This document shows positions 45,578 through 54,695 of a DNA stretch of 64,000 nucleotides, piece by piece (the stretch's first letter is position 1; each line of letters opens with the position of its first letter). The DNA comes from Seinonella peptonophila (GTDB lineage Bacteria > Bacillota > Bacilli > Thermoactinomycetales > Thermoactinomycetaceae), in contig NZ_FQVL01000001.1 in assembly GCF_900129355.1 (NCBI RefSeq), positions 759,753 to 823,752 on the forward strand. Direction: 5' to 3'. A program made the position numbers and the translations under genes. Under the pieces are notes generated by a model, which was given only the letters and a program-made list of their open reading frames with translations, did no database searches and was not told where the DNA came from.

Positions 45578-46234
45578 TTACGATAATCCTGATTTAATCG
45601 CAAATATAGCGGCTTGCGTCCGGTCACGCAGATCAAGTTTACGAATAATGGCAGAGATGTGATTCTTAACAGTTCCTTCGCTAATAAATAGCTCTTCACC
45701 GATCTCTCTATTGTTATATCCTTTACCCAATAAACTTAATACTTCTTTTTCACGAATTGTTAAATGTGAGATTTTCTTTTGTTCTTCGCGCTCTACCTTT
45801 GACTGATATTGGTGATGTTTTCTTAGTTCATCAATAATTCGCTTGGTCACCTCGCTCTGCATCACTACTCCACCTCGATTGACGCTGTGAATAGCTTGAA
45901 TAATGGCATCAGACGGCATATCTTTTAATAAATACCCCTTAGCACCTCCTTCTAAAGCTCGAAGTATTAATTCTTTATCATTAAAAGTAGTTAACATCAA
46001 GACTTTTACTTCTGTAAACTCAGCTAATATTTTCTTTGCCCCTTCAACCCCATCCATCACAGGCATACGGATATCCATCAAAACCACGTCTGGTTTCTCT
46101 TTCTTCACTAATTCGTATGCTTCTAGTCCATTTGACGCCTGTCCTACTACTTGTAAACTTTGTTCAAGATCAAAGATCATCGTTAAACCTTCTCGCATCA
46201 AACGTTGATCATCTGCGATCACAATCCGAATCAT
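45578..46234 (-). CDS. NarL/LuxR-family response regulator
   Basis: 218 residues. Receiver with D8/D9, phosphoacceptor D54 (VVLMDIRMPVMDG), T and K (LLKDMPSD), and a C-terminal LuxR helix-turn-helix (LTIREKEVLSLLGKGYNNREIGEELFISEGTVKNHI in part: GYNNREIGEEL). It overlaps the kinase stop by 26 bp, so the two are made together. Targets are unknown. It may act on the membrane-protein genes upstream. Confidence 0.92.
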   Translation of the reverse strand: MIRIVIADDQRLMREGLTMIFDLEQSLQVVGQASNGLEAYELVKKEKPDVVLMDIRMPVMDGVEGAKKILAEFTEVKVLMLTTFNDKELILRALEGGAKGYLLKDMPSDAIIQAIHSVNRGGVVMQSEVTKRIIDELRKHHQYQSKVEREEQKKISHLTIREKEVLSLLGKGYNNREIGEELFISEGTVKNHISAIIRKLDLRDRTQAAIFAIKSGLS

Positions 46235-47405
46235 GTGCGATCACTCCTTTTAGGTTGGGTATGATGACTTCAGTGCGAAAGCCACTTCCTTTACTTGTTT
46301 GAAAGTTACATTCCCCTCCCATCTCATTTACTCTTTTCTGTAAATTCGTCAAGCCAAATCCTAATTTTAACTCATCCGCTCCGACACCATTATCTTGTAT
46401 CACGAGTTGAACCTGTTCTTCTAAACAACTCAACTCAATTGCAACATGATGAGCATATCCATGTCTTTTCGCATTGGTTAATGTTTCTTGTAAAATTCGA
46501 TATAAACTAAATTTAAAATCTCGTGATAATCGATTTGGAACTTCACCAAAAACTTGAAATGAAAACTTTAACTGAGTCATTTTGGCAAACTCTTGCACCA
46601 CTTCCTCAAGCAATGTAGATAAACTCAGATTTTCCCAATCGCTTATATCATTCTCTTCAATAGAAAAGCGAATCTCTTGGTAAATCGACCGAGCAAGGTC
46701 TTCAATTGTTTTCATAATTTCGGTACTTTTCTTGTAATCTTTATCAATTAGTTTTCTAGCAGCTTCTAATTGAAATATTAGTGCTGTAACAGCATGACCG
46801 ACTGTGTCATGTATTTCTCTAGATATTCGATTTCTTTCTTTTTCAATCGCTAAATGTTCAATTGTTTCAGCATACTCTTGTAATTTTTGATAAGAGTTTT
46901 CGAGCTTTTGATAAAGTTCTTGATAACGATTTTTCATCAAATATGCATAGCGAATAAGACCTCCTGTAACACTTGCAAATATAATAAACGAATAATCGAT
47001 TAACAGCTTGCTTAACTCTTGATCCTGAATCAACATGTCAATCATTATTAAAATGATCGTTATGATTGCCCAACTAATATAGAGCAGTTTGCCTTCATAA
47101 TAGAGAAAAAGCCCTAAACCAACTAGTCCAATCAGTAGTCTGATTGGCATATAAACATTAATATCTTGCACATAAAAACCAATCATCACAATCAACACAA
47201 ACTCAAGCAAAAAAATAATCCAATGTCTCTTCTTCATATACAAGATAAAAAAATAACCAACCACGAAAAATAGAATGCTACTCATTACGATGAACTGGAT
47301 GCTAGAATCAAATAATGATGCGCTTAACATTAGAACCATTGCCACTAAACGTAGCATCATTAATGCTTGATAGGGTGACTCTAATAATTTTCGCCATTTG
47401 ATCAA
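46209..47405 (-). CDS. DesK/NarX-type sensor histidine kinase
   Basis: 398 residues, with five or six N-terminal helices, a coiled coil, HisKA_3 (ISREIHDTVGHAVTALIFQLE) and HATPase (NAKRHGYAHHV, DNGVGADELKLGFGLTNLQKRV). The helix-only sensor implies perception of a membrane state, as in DesK or LiaS. Start TTG 47405 follows AGGGAG by five bases. A terminator lies just upstream. Confidence 0.9.
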   Translation of the reverse strand: MIKWRKLLESPYQALMMLRLVAMVLMLSASLFDSSIQFIVMSSILFFVVGYFFILYMKKRHWIIFLLEFVLIVMIGFYVQDINVYMPIRLLIGLVGLGLFLYYEGKLLYISWAIITIILIMIDMLIQDQELSKLLIDYSFIIFASVTGGLIRYAYLMKNRYQELYQKLENSYQKLQEYAETIEHLAIEKERNRISREIHDTVGHAVTALIFQLEAARKLIDKDYKKSTEIMKTIEDLARSIYQEIRFSIEENDISDWENLSLSTLLEEVVQEFAKMTQLKFSFQVFGEVPNRLSRDFKFSLYRILQETLTNAKRHGYAHHVAIELSCLEEQVQLVIQDNGVGADELKLGFGLTNLQKRVNEMGGECNFQTSKGSGFRTEVIIPNLKGVIAHDSDCDRR

Positions 47406-47434
47406 TCAATCTCCCTCCTTTATGAAAAAGGAAC

Positions 47435-47463
47435 AGCCTCTCTGTTTATTACACAGAAAGGCT
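47435..47463 (-). terminator. Terminator of the DUF4281 gene
   Basis: AGCCTTTCTGT and ACAGAGAGGCT on the minus strand, then TGTTCCTTTTT. Confidence 0.65.
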
Positions 47464-47586
47464 TTTCTCTTCCTCACTTCATTCACGTTATATAAATCTA
47501 CTTTGATTCCGTTATCATCAATAATAGCCTTATTATATCGTTGTTTCATTTTCTATCACAAGCAGAATTCTAGAGAGCGTTTGCAC

Positions 47587-48060
47587 TCAAACTCGATCAA
47601 AATCTCTTGATCTATCGTTCGATTCATCAGTTCTTTTCCATTTTCGCAATCCCTTTACGAAACCATAAATTAAGAAGCCCAATGGACCAAGCATCAAAGT
47701 GATAAAGAGCAAGATCGATTGAATAAACAAAGGGAGATAACGATTTTTCATGTTATCCTGATAAATGTAATGCCCAATCACTTGGTCAAAACATAGAATA
47801 TGAATCCAGCAGAGTAGGGCAAATTGAGGATTCGACAATAAATGAATCACACCATCCGCAGAATTAAAATTCTGTACAAAACCAAATCCACTATCTAAAA
47901 CAACAGAAATTATGCCAATCGTATAAAGCGTTGCAAGATAAAACGGAAAAACCAATTTACTAGAAATCCATTTAGTTAAGCTCCATTTTGGCAGCAATAT
48001 CAACAATAACCAGAAAAAAACGGCAAGGCTTGCCAGTGTATATAAATAATTAATCAACAT
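47587..48060 (-). CDS. DUF4281 (ABA4-like) membrane protein
   Basis: 157 residues, four helices. The strand LVFPFYLATLYTIGI, the middle LLSNPQFALLCWIHILCFDQVIGHYIYQD (shown in part: LLCWIHILCFDQVIGHY) and GPLGFLIYGFVKGLRKW match the ABA4-like family. Plant ABA4 works in neoxanthin formation, but bacterial roles are unproven. It overlaps the next gene's end by 11 bp. Confidence 0.82.
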   Translation of the reverse strand: MLINYLYTLASLAVFFWLLLILLPKWSLTKWISSKLVFPFYLATLYTIGIISVVLDSGFGFVQNFNSADGVIHLLSNPQFALLCWIHILCFDQVIGHYIYQDNMKNRYLPLFIQSILLFITLMLGPLGFLIYGFVKGLRKWKRTDESNDRSRDFDRV

Positions 48061-48913
48061 GAGCTTCTCCTTGATTCAGACGACGATTCTTTACATAATC
48101 GCTCAAGCTATAAAATGTAACCCATAACCAAATAGCAAGTGATATACCGGCTAAGAGCATCCACTCTGTCGGTTGTTCAAGTGGATATCCAAAGGTAAAT
48201 TGCAATAATAGAAAAAACCATACTGCTAACCAAGCAATTCCCCCGATATGAATTCTTCGTTTTGCTCGCGGCAATGGGAGATTGGCAAAACTTAACAGCC
48301 ATCCGATAATCGGAACTGCCTGATATCCATGAAACCCCACAAAATGAAGCGGCATGACATCGACATGTAATGAAGTGATCCGACCTTGTAAGGCAATCAT
48401 CCAAATCCCTGAGACAAGCGCTGCCATAATCGACATGAAACCATAACGCAACGATAATAGCATTAGTTTATTTGAATTATTCTTTTGTTTAAAAATAAGA
48501 ACCATTAAATAAACAAGACAAATAATCATGATTAACGAGTCAATCCCTAGACTAAGACTGATCATTTGATCAAAAGGCATCCCTGCCTTAGTAAACCGAG
48601 GATCAAACCCTCTGGCATTTTGAATCGTTTCGATCAAATAGCCTATCAAAAAGCTAGCAATCAGAGGATAGACAAACCATTTTCTTTGCTTTGGTTTCAA
48701 TTGCACAAAAGGTAATAACAAAGCTGTTGTAATTGCAAAGACAGAAATTGCTAGATCAAAAGTGATCGCTTTTGTCCATTTCCCCTCGGGTGGAATTACA
48801 TTTCCAAAAGCAAGATAGAAAATAATACATAGCAAACCTATTAAAATACCTAACAAACCAGTCCACATCAGCCCTTTTTCATTTCGATATGACATGAATA
48901 GATGATCTCTCAC
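48050..48913 (-). CDS. Polytopic membrane protein, unknown function
   Basis: 287 residues with about eight helices. Notable motifs: ARGFDPRFTKAGMPFDQ in an outside loop and MPLHFVGFHGYQAVPIIGWLL near helix 6. No transporter or enzyme family could be named. It overlaps DUF4281 by 11 bp, so the two are likely partners. GTG 48913 has GGGGAG ten bases before it; ATG 48895 is the alternative. Confidence 0.7.
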   Translation of the reverse strand: MRDHLFMSYRNEKGLMWTGLLGILIGLLCIIFYLAFGNVIPPEGKWTKAITFDLAISVFAITTALLLPFVQLKPKQRKWFVYPLIASFLIGYLIETIQNARGFDPRFTKAGMPFDQMISLSLGIDSLIMIICLVYLMVLIFKQKNNSNKLMLLSLRYGFMSIMAALVSGIWMIALQGRITSLHVDVMPLHFVGFHGYQAVPIIGWLLSFANLPLPRAKRRIHIGGIAWLAVWFFLLLQFTFGYPLEQPTEWMLLAGISLAIWLWVTFYSLSDYVKNRRLNQGEAHVD

Positions 48914-49104
48914 CGCTTTAGCTCTCCCCTTACATTTTTATATTTCTATCAAATTGCCCAAGAAGACTATCGCTTCGACAATCGCTGAAGTTCATAGGGC
49001 ATTGTTCAGTGTAATAGTACCAAAAGAAACCTTATTCCACATCAACCAATGGATAGAAAAAATATGCGACTCTTCATAAAAAACGTTGTTACCCATGCCA
49101 AAAG

Positions 49105-50121
49105 TCATGCTTCCTTATCTTTCTTTAAGACGACTAATGTTGGCAATAATCCTTTTAAACTTAGTAGATAGGTCTGATCGCAGGATAAGGAAAGTGACTT
49201 TGCCAATAACAAAATTTGTTCAGGATTAGTTGTTAATAAAATCGCTTTCCCACCAGCTTTCAACACGCGGCTCATTTCAATCATCGCTTTACGAAGAAAT
49301 TCCTCCATTTTTTCTCTTGTTTCAATTTGTTTTCCAAATGGAAGATTAGAAATAATCGTATCTATGCTCCCTTCTACAAGAGGTAATTTACGAATATCCC
49401 AAACGCTTAGTTTAACCTTTCGATTTCCTAAATTCCGACGTGCTACTTGAATCGATTTCGTCGAAATATCTCCCCCAAACATTTGCCGAACTGGATAATC
49501 CAAACGTTCAGCAAGCAGTGTTCCTGAACCACAACAAGGATCAACGACCAAGTCTGTCGATTGAGGTTGTGAAAGCCACACCATTGCATGTGCAACCGTA
49601 GGTAAGAGTGCAGCGGGCATAAAATCTCTTTTCTTCGTACGAAAACGAAAATCGGCCTTTGTTAATCGCAGTGAAAAAGTTGCCAGTTCATTTTCAAGAT
49701 CAAGGCGAAATTCAATTTGATGATTTTCTGGTGCTCCTATCTTCCATCGTGGATTTTTCTTTTGTATGCCTTTCATTGCAGCATCAGCTAAATCAAAACG
49801 ACTATAAGTTTGTTTCCCTTTTCGACTAGCATTAACGCGGAAAGTTTTCTCTCCTCTAAAAAGGGAGAAATCTAAATTTGAGACCCATTTCTCCACATCG
49901 AGTAAATGTTTTTTATGTGATCCAATCTCTGTTTGGTCAATTACTTGAAATAAATCATTTGCCGTTCGCAGAGTAAATAATACTTTGGTGGACTGATTGG
50001 TATAAAAAAACACCTTTCCTCTATTTACATTAACAATTTTTACAGGGTTTATTTTTTTACTGATTTCATCTACTAAAATCATTTCTAGCCCAGGCAAAAC
50101 AGATGCAAAATAGATATTCAT
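49105..50121 (-). CDS. THUMP-domain RNA methyltransferase
   Basis: 338 residues from ATG 50121, after AGGAGG. A THUMP-like N-terminal half (to about 160) precedes a Rossmann methyltransferase with VVDPCCGSGTLLAE (SAM site), GGDISTKSI and the catalytic NLPFG (N-x-P-F of the N2-guanine group). Relatives are Trm14/TrmN and RlmL, which methylate guanine in tRNA or rRNA. The precise target base is not readable. Confidence 0.87.
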   Translation of the reverse strand: MNIYFASVLPGLEMILVDEISKKINPVKIVNVNRGKVFFYTNQSTKVLFTLRTANDLFQVIDQTEIGSHKKHLLDVEKWVSNLDFSLFRGEKTFRVNASRKGKQTYSRFDLADAAMKGIQKKNPRWKIGAPENHQIEFRLDLENELATFSLRLTKADFRFRTKKRDFMPAALLPTVAHAMVWLSQPQSTDLVVDPCCGSGTLLAERLDYPVRQMFGGDISTKSIQVARRNLGNRKVKLSVWDIRKLPLVEGSIDTIISNLPFGKQIETREKMEEFLRKAMIEMSRVLKAGGKAILLTTNPEQILLLAKSLSLSCDQTYLLSLKGLLPTLVVLKKDKEA

Positions 50122-50151
50122 ACATATCCTCCTATTTTTATTCAACAAAAA

Positions 50152-50187
50152 AAGTCGTGATGAACCTTCTAAGGATCATCACGACTT
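50152..50187 (-). terminator. Terminator of the DUF4309 lipoprotein gene
   Basis: AAGTCGTGATGA and TCATCACGACTT form a perfect 12-bp stem; seven T follow on the minus strand, just before the ribosome site of the methyltransferase gene. Confidence 0.85.
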
Positions 50188-50394
50188 ATTTTTCAGTTGA
50201 ATAAATACATTGAAAATGATGATTGATGATAGTCCATTGATCATTGCTAGAAAAATGGCAAACGCAAATAAGCCTGCTTCTCAGGTTCTCAAGCAAAGTG
50301 TTATTCAATTACATATTATTGAATAACGATCAAAAAGACTGCCATTTTCATGGATATGAATGCCTCCATTTCACATATTCATTTTAGTATATCT

Positions 50395-50934
50395 TTAATT
50401 TTTTATTTCTTCAAGATAAAGGTTCGTAATTTGATTATTGCTATAATAGAAGAAGAGTCGGTATTTGCCCATTTTATAGAGTAATGATTTGGTCCCATTT
50501 AAACTAGTTTCGCTTTGATCTGGTTCTGGTTGTCCAAGTACTTTTTTTACCTGATCTGCTGTTAATTTTAAAAGATCTGCGTGATAAGATGTAATTCCAG
50601 TTAATTGTTTGGTATCTGCTGCAACAAGACCACATTGATGCCCTAACTTATAATCTAAATATCCAGGGTCTCCACCTTCAGGTGTCCCCCATGTATGCAG
50701 CACTGTCTCTACAGGGGTACCGATAGGAAACTTTTCCACGCCATACAGAATCCCTTTTTCCGCTTTCTGCGTAATCTGTTTGAGTAATTGTTGTTCCTTC
50801 GATAATTGATTATCTTTTTGCTCAGATTGAACTGCTTTTTGGACAGTTTGCTCTTTATTCTTTTCATTTGTTTGTGGGCTACTCTGGCATCCTGCTAACA
50901 GAAGTAATGCCATGCAAAATAAAATTTTTTTCAT
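50395..50934 (-). CDS. DUF4309 (YjgB-like) lipoprotein
   Basis: 179 residues from ATG 50934, which follows AGGAG. Lipobox LLLLAGCQ, a Gln/Lys-rich linker, then DUF4309: GVEKFPIGTPVETVLHTWGTPEG, VLGQPEPDQSE and YKMGKYRLFFYYSNN. These are surface lipoproteins; B. subtilis YjgB is made late in sporulation and in biofilm. The role is unknown. The longer frame upstream has no ribosome site. Confidence 0.82.
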   Translation of the reverse strand: MKKILFCMALLLLAGCQSSPQTNEKNKEQTVQKAVQSEQKDNQLSKEQQLLKQITQKAEKGILYGVEKFPIGTPVETVLHTWGTPEGGDPGYLDYKLGHQCGLVAADTKQLTGITSYHADLLKLTADQVKKVLGQPEPDQSETSLNGTKSLLYKMGKYRLFFYYSNNQITNLYLEEIKN

Positions 50935-51019
50935 GCTAAATTCTCCTGATCCAATATTTTTATTCCCAAATATATCACAAAGAGCAAAAATAATAGAATA
51001 CACAATAAAAATCATATAA

Positions 51020-51293
51020 CAGCTTGTAGACAAAGACGCGTGATCGGCGGCTCGTGATCGTGGTTCACGGCGACGCTCCGACCCGGGCTAGCAAAGATGT
51101 GGGTCTGTCCGCGTTCTGTCAGCCTTCGCGGCGGGGCAAAACTCGCCTCCTTCGGCATCAGCCTGCGGAGACTCGAACAGTTTGCCCGAAAGGAAAATGC
51201 CGCTTCAGCTGCCATTCCGCTAAGTTGCGCCCGAAATGAAGCTTTGCCGGTCACCTCTCCACTCGCTCATTCGGTTTTTCATCAGTCTGAAAA
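51020..51293 (-). repeat. GC-rich dispersed repeat, copy C (full length, inverted)
   Basis: About 274 bp, reverse-complement orientation relative to copies A and B, with the same arms and tail (CAGCTTGTAGACAAAG at its left end). It lies between the DUF4309 gene and the S-box leader. Copy C has CGTCGCCGTGAACCACG where A has CGTCGCCGAGAACCCCG. Confidence 0.85.
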
Positions 51294-51410
51294 TCATATA
51301 AATCCAATTGAACTGGTAATCATTCGTCTTCCATCGAAGTACCAAGTGGAGTTTCATACAGTGACGTAGCCAACTTAACATGGCGCCCAATTAATGGAAT
51401 CTATATTCTA

Positions 51411-51440
51411 TTGACTGTTAAAATTAAAACATGGTAATAT
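51411..51440 (+). promoter_or_regulatory. Sigma-A promoter of the metNIQ operon
   Basis: TTGACT (51411-51416), 18-base spacer, TAATAT (51435-51440), about 30 bases before the riboswitch. Confidence 0.7.
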
Positions 51441-51473
51441 GCTAGGAGTAGTCAGCAATTAAATAAAGTAAGT

Positions 51474-51622
51474 TCTCTTATCCAGAGAGGTGAAGGGACA
51501 GGCCCGTTGATACCTCGGCAACCATCTCATATAGAAAAGGTGCCAATTCCTGCAAGATGAGAGAAGGTGACATCAGTCCGAAAAGATTCCCTTCACATTC
51601 TTCTTGTGTGAGGGTTTTTATT
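51474..51622 (+). ncRNA. SAM-I (S-box) riboswitch with terminator
   Basis: The S-box core is clear: CTCTTATCCAGAGAGGTGAA, GGGACAGGCCCGTTGATACC, TCGGCAACC, and the late GGTGCCAATTCC. The transcription terminator CCCTTCACA/TGTGTGAGGG with TTTTTATTTT is at 51589-51622. SAM binding should stop transcription before metN; low SAM lets it through. This fixes the next operon as methionine uptake. Confidence 0.95.
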
Positions 51623-51645
51623 TTGCCTAGCAAGGTGGTGAATCA

Positions 51646-52611
51646 ATGATCCAATTTCATCATGTGAGTAAAAGATACGAAGATAAGCAAAAGTCAACTA
51701 TAGCTGTGGATCGTGTTTCCTTAGCCATTCCTGAAGGAACCATTTACGGCATTATCGGATTTAGCGGAGCTGGGAAAAGCACATTGCTACGCATGATTAA
51801 TGGTTTAGAAAAACCATCAGAAGGTCAGGTTTTCGTCGCAGATCAAGAAATATCTCAATTAGCTGATACTCAACTTCGAAGCAGACGACAGAAGATGGGC
51901 ATGATCTTTCAACATTTCCATCTGCTTTGGTCGCGAACAGTACGAGAAAATATTGCTTTTCCTCTCGAAATTGCGGATGTGGACCCAGCAACATTGAATA
52001 AGAAAGTAGACTATCTACTGGAAAGAGTCGGATTAACAGAAAAAGCGGATGATTATCCTTCACAGCTTTCTGGGGGACAAAAGCAACGAGTCGGCATAGC
52101 TAGAGCCCTCGCAAACGACCCATCAGTTCTTCTTTGCGATGAAGCCACCTCTGCCCTTGATCCTGAGACAACACGCTCCATTCTAAAGCTATTGCAAGAG
52201 ATTAACCAAGAACTTGGGATTACCCTAGTCATCGTAACTCACGAAATGAGTGTCGTTCAATCTATTTGTCGACAGATGTCCGTCATGGATCATGGAAAAG
52301 TGATTGAGGAAGGAACAGTCGAGGAACTATTTAGCAACCCAAAACATCCAATTACGAAACGATTGGTAACAAATGAGCTTAAAAGTGTTGATCATGTTGA
52401 AGAGGTTTTATCTATTCATTTGTATGATCTTCGCAACTGGAATTCCATTCAACAATTAATTTCGAGACACCCTGTCCATCTGCAAATTCTTCCTGGAAAC
52501 TTAAATGTGCATCAGCCGGTTATCTCTTTTAGAGTTCAAGGGAAATCTGAGGATATTACTGCAGTGAAGTCCATTCTTCAATCTGCAAATGAGGAGGGAT
52601 TATCTTGTTAG
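51646..52611 (+). CDS. metN: Methionine ABC transporter ATP-binding protein
   Basis: 321 residues: Walker A GFSGAGKST, Q-loop IFQHFHLLWSRT, signature [15 protein letters not shown], Walker B VLLCDEATSALDPE, H-loop VTHEM, and a C-terminal NIL regulatory domain (about 245-321) that in MetN binds methionine and inhibits the pump. ATG 51646 follows AAGGTGGTG. The S-box before it and metI, metQ after it leave little doubt. Confidence 0.96.
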   Translation: MIQFHHVSKRYEDKQKSTIAVDRVSLAIPEGTIYGIIGFSGAGKSTLLRMINGLEKPSEGQVFVADQEISQLADTQLRSRRQKMGMIFQHFHLLWSRTVRENIAFPLEIADVDPATLNKKVDYLLERVGLTEKADDYPSQLSGGQKQRVGIARALANDPSVLLCDEATSALDPETTRSILKLLQEINQELGITLVIVTHEMSVVQSICRQMSVMDHGKVIEEGTVEELFSNPKHPITKRLVTNELKSVDHVEEVLSIHLYDLRNWNSIQQLISRHPVHLQILPGNLNVHQPVISFRVQGKSEDITAVKSILQSANEEGLSC

Positions 52612-53261
52612 CAGATGTTGATTGGGCACTGATTGGTCAAGCAAGTTTGGAAACACTTTACATGGTTAGTATCTCGACTCTTTTTGCTGCTTTGTTCGGA
52701 ATTCCATTAGGCGTATTGCTTGTTATCACTGAAAAAGGACATCTCTGGGAACAGCCATTGATTCAATCGACACTGAGTCTGATTGTTAATATTTTTCGAG
52801 CTGTCCCTTTTATTGTACTTGTTCTATTTCTTTTTCCAGTAGCAAACTTTATTCTGAACACTTCCCTAGGTTCTACAGCAGCTACAATCCCCTTAATCGC
52901 AGGCTCTGCGCCTTTTTTTGCTCGAATGGTCGAAACGGCAATTCGCGAAATTGACCGGGGGGTAATGGAAGCAGCTCAATCAATGGGGGCTTCTCACTTT
53001 ACCATTATTCGAAAAGTTCTTCTTCCCGAAGCTTTACCATCGATCATCTCCGGTTTAACCGTTACTTGTGTTTCGTTAATCAGTTTTTCCGCGATGGCTG
53101 GAATCGTAGGTGGTGGTGGACTTGGTGACGCAGCTTATCGATTTGGCTTCCAAGCCTATAATGATTCAATGCTATTCATATGTGGAATTATTTTAATTAT
53201 TTTGGTTCAGCTTGTTCAAGGAATTGGAGATTGGATGAGTAAACATATAGACAAAAGATAA
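52605..53261 (+). CDS. metI: Methionine ABC transporter permease
   Basis: 218 residues, five helices, with the EAA-type loop EAAQSMGASHFTIIRKVLLPEALPSI and the tail GGGGLGDAAYRFGFQAYN typical of MetI. Its TTG start overlaps metN by 7 bp after GGAGGG. It forms the channel with MetN and MetQ. Confidence 0.95.
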   Translation: MLADVDWALIGQASLETLYMVSISTLFAALFGIPLGVLLVITEKGHLWEQPLIQSTLSLIVNIFRAVPFIVLVLFLFPVANFILNTSLGSTAATIPLIAGSAPFFARMVETAIREIDRGVMEAAQSMGASHFTIIRKVLLPEALPSIISGLTVTCVSLISFSAMAGIVGGGGLGDAAYRFGFQAYNDSMLFICGIILIILVQLVQGIGDWMSKHIDKR

Positions 53262-53282
53262 TATCAAAAGGAGCTATTCCGA

Positions 53283-54080
53283 ATGAAAAAGTTTTTTTCA
53301 ATCATACTATTGGCGATCTTAGTACTTACCGCAATAGCCTGCAATCAAAATACAGCTAAAAAAGAACAAATTTTAACAGTAGCAGCATCGCAAGTTCCCC
53401 ACTCAGAAATCTTAGAACATGTAAAACCGATTTTGCAGGAAGAAGGAATTCATTTAGAGATCAAAGTCTTTCAAGATTATGTGATCCCAAATAAAGTTGT
53501 AAATGAAGGGAAAGCAGATGCGAATTTCTTTCAACATGTTCCTTATATGGAAGAAGCAAATCAAAAAGAGCATTTTCAGTTAGTGAAAGTAACGGGCGTG
53601 CATATTGAACCACTCGGCGGATACTCCAAAAAAATAAAGAAGATTGAACAACTCACTATTGGTGCTAAAGTGGCAGTTCCAAGCGATGCAAGCAATCTTA
53701 CTCGTGCCTTATTACTTCTTGACCAAAATAACATCATCAAGTTAGATAATCGTAACGGAAATAAGACCGAACGAAATATCGTGAGCAATCCTAAACAATT
53801 AAAAGTTCAACCACTAGAAGCAGCAATGCTCCCAAGAGTTCTTGATCAAGTTGATCTTGCCGTGATCAACACAAACTATGCCCTACAAGCAAAATTAAAT
53901 CCAACAAAGGATAGTTTGATTATTGAAGATAAAAATTCTCCATATGTAAATATCCTTGCAACAACAAAAGCAAAACAAAATGATCCTGCTATTCAAAAGC
54001 TAGCAAAAGCTTTAAATTCACCAGAAGTAAAACAATTTATCAAGCAGAAATATAAAGGAGCCATTGTTCCAGCATTCTAA
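53283..54080 (+). CDS. metQ: Methionine-binding lipoprotein
   Basis: 265 residues: lipobox LVLTAIACNQ, then the NlpA/MetQ fold (VAASQVPHSEILEHVKPIL, FQDYVIPNKVVNEGKADANFFQHVPYM in part). It binds methionine (L or D) outside the membrane. ATG 53283 follows AAAGGAGC. It is last in the S-box operon. Confidence 0.95.
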   Translation: MKKFFSIILLAILVLTAIACNQNTAKKEQILTVAASQVPHSEILEHVKPILQEEGIHLEIKVFQDYVIPNKVVNEGKADANFFQHVPYMEEANQKEHFQLVKVTGVHIEPLGGYSKKIKKIEQLTIGAKVAVPSDASNLTRALLLLDQNNIIKLDNRNGNKTERNIVSNPKQLKVQPLEAAMLPRVLDQVDLAVINTNYALQAKLNPTKDSLIIEDKNSPYVNILATTKAKQNDPAIQKLAKALNSPEVKQFIKQKYKGAIVPAF

Positions 54081-54152
54081 TAGATGATTGACTCCGATGA
54101 TCCTCTTATCTATGATCGAGTATTAGAATGAGTGATAGAATGAGGTGGATCA

Positions 54153-54482
54153 ATGGCAACAATTGATGATTTTTTAACACTTGATATCCGGGTTGGGTCA
54201 GTTATCAAAGCAGAACCTTTTCCAGACGCACGTAAACCAGCTATAAAGTTAGAAATTGATTTTGGTGCAATAGGGATTAAGCGTTCTTCAGCCCAAATTA
54301 CAAAGAGATATACGCCAGAACAATTGATCGGGCGACAAGTTGTTGCAGTGGTCAATTTACCCCCAAGGCGTATTGCTGGTTTTCAATCTGAGGTGCTTAT
54401 TCTCGGCGGAGTCCCTTCAGAAGGAGATGTTGTTTTACTTGCACCCGATCAACCAATCGAAAATGGCACACCTATTGCCTAA
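54153..54482 (+). CDS. csaA: CsaA, tRNA-binding-domain chaperone-like protein
   Basis: 109 residues, all one OB fold of the tRNA-binding/EMAP type: DFLTLDIRVGSVIKAEPFPDARKPA, SSAQITKRYTPEQLIGRQVVAVVNLPPRRIAGFQSEVLILG in part, and EGDVVLLAPDQPIENGTPIA. CsaA in B. subtilis supports protein secretion and binds SecA and peptides. ATG 54153 follows GAGGTGG. The stop is followed by a terminator. Confidence 0.92.
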   Translation: MATIDDFLTLDIRVGSVIKAEPFPDARKPAIKLEIDFGAIGIKRSSAQITKRYTPEQLIGRQVVAVVNLPPRRIAGFQSEVLILGGVPSEGDVVLLAPDQPIENGTPIA

Positions 54483-54487
54483 TAATG

Positions 54488-54539
54488 AAGAACCAATCTA
54501 TCTCTCGATCTTAATGAAGATGGATTGGTTCTTTGTTTT
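54488..54539 (+). terminator. Terminator of csaA
   Basis: AAGAACCAATC pairs with GATTGGTTCTT, then TGTTTTG. Confidence 0.7.
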
Positions 54540-54634
54540 GCCTTCTTAAAAACGGTTCCAAAATAAAATCGGCGAAAATTTCATATCCACACTCCTTCAT
54601 ATTAATTTTAATTTAAACAATTATTTTTACAAAT

Positions 54635-54672
54635 AAAAGCCTGATCAGTTTTGATCTAACTGTCAGGTTTTT
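54635..54672 (-). terminator. Terminator of the catalase gene
   Basis: AAAAACCTGA and TCAGGCTTTT on the minus strand, 25 bases after the katA stop. Confidence 0.6.
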
Positions 54673-54695
54673 ATTGATCACTATTCAAGTATGCA

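Noticed and set aside
47587-48060. Carotenoid pathway role for the ABA4-like protein
   Set aside because: No carotenoid genes in the window; the family name does not fix the function in bacteria.
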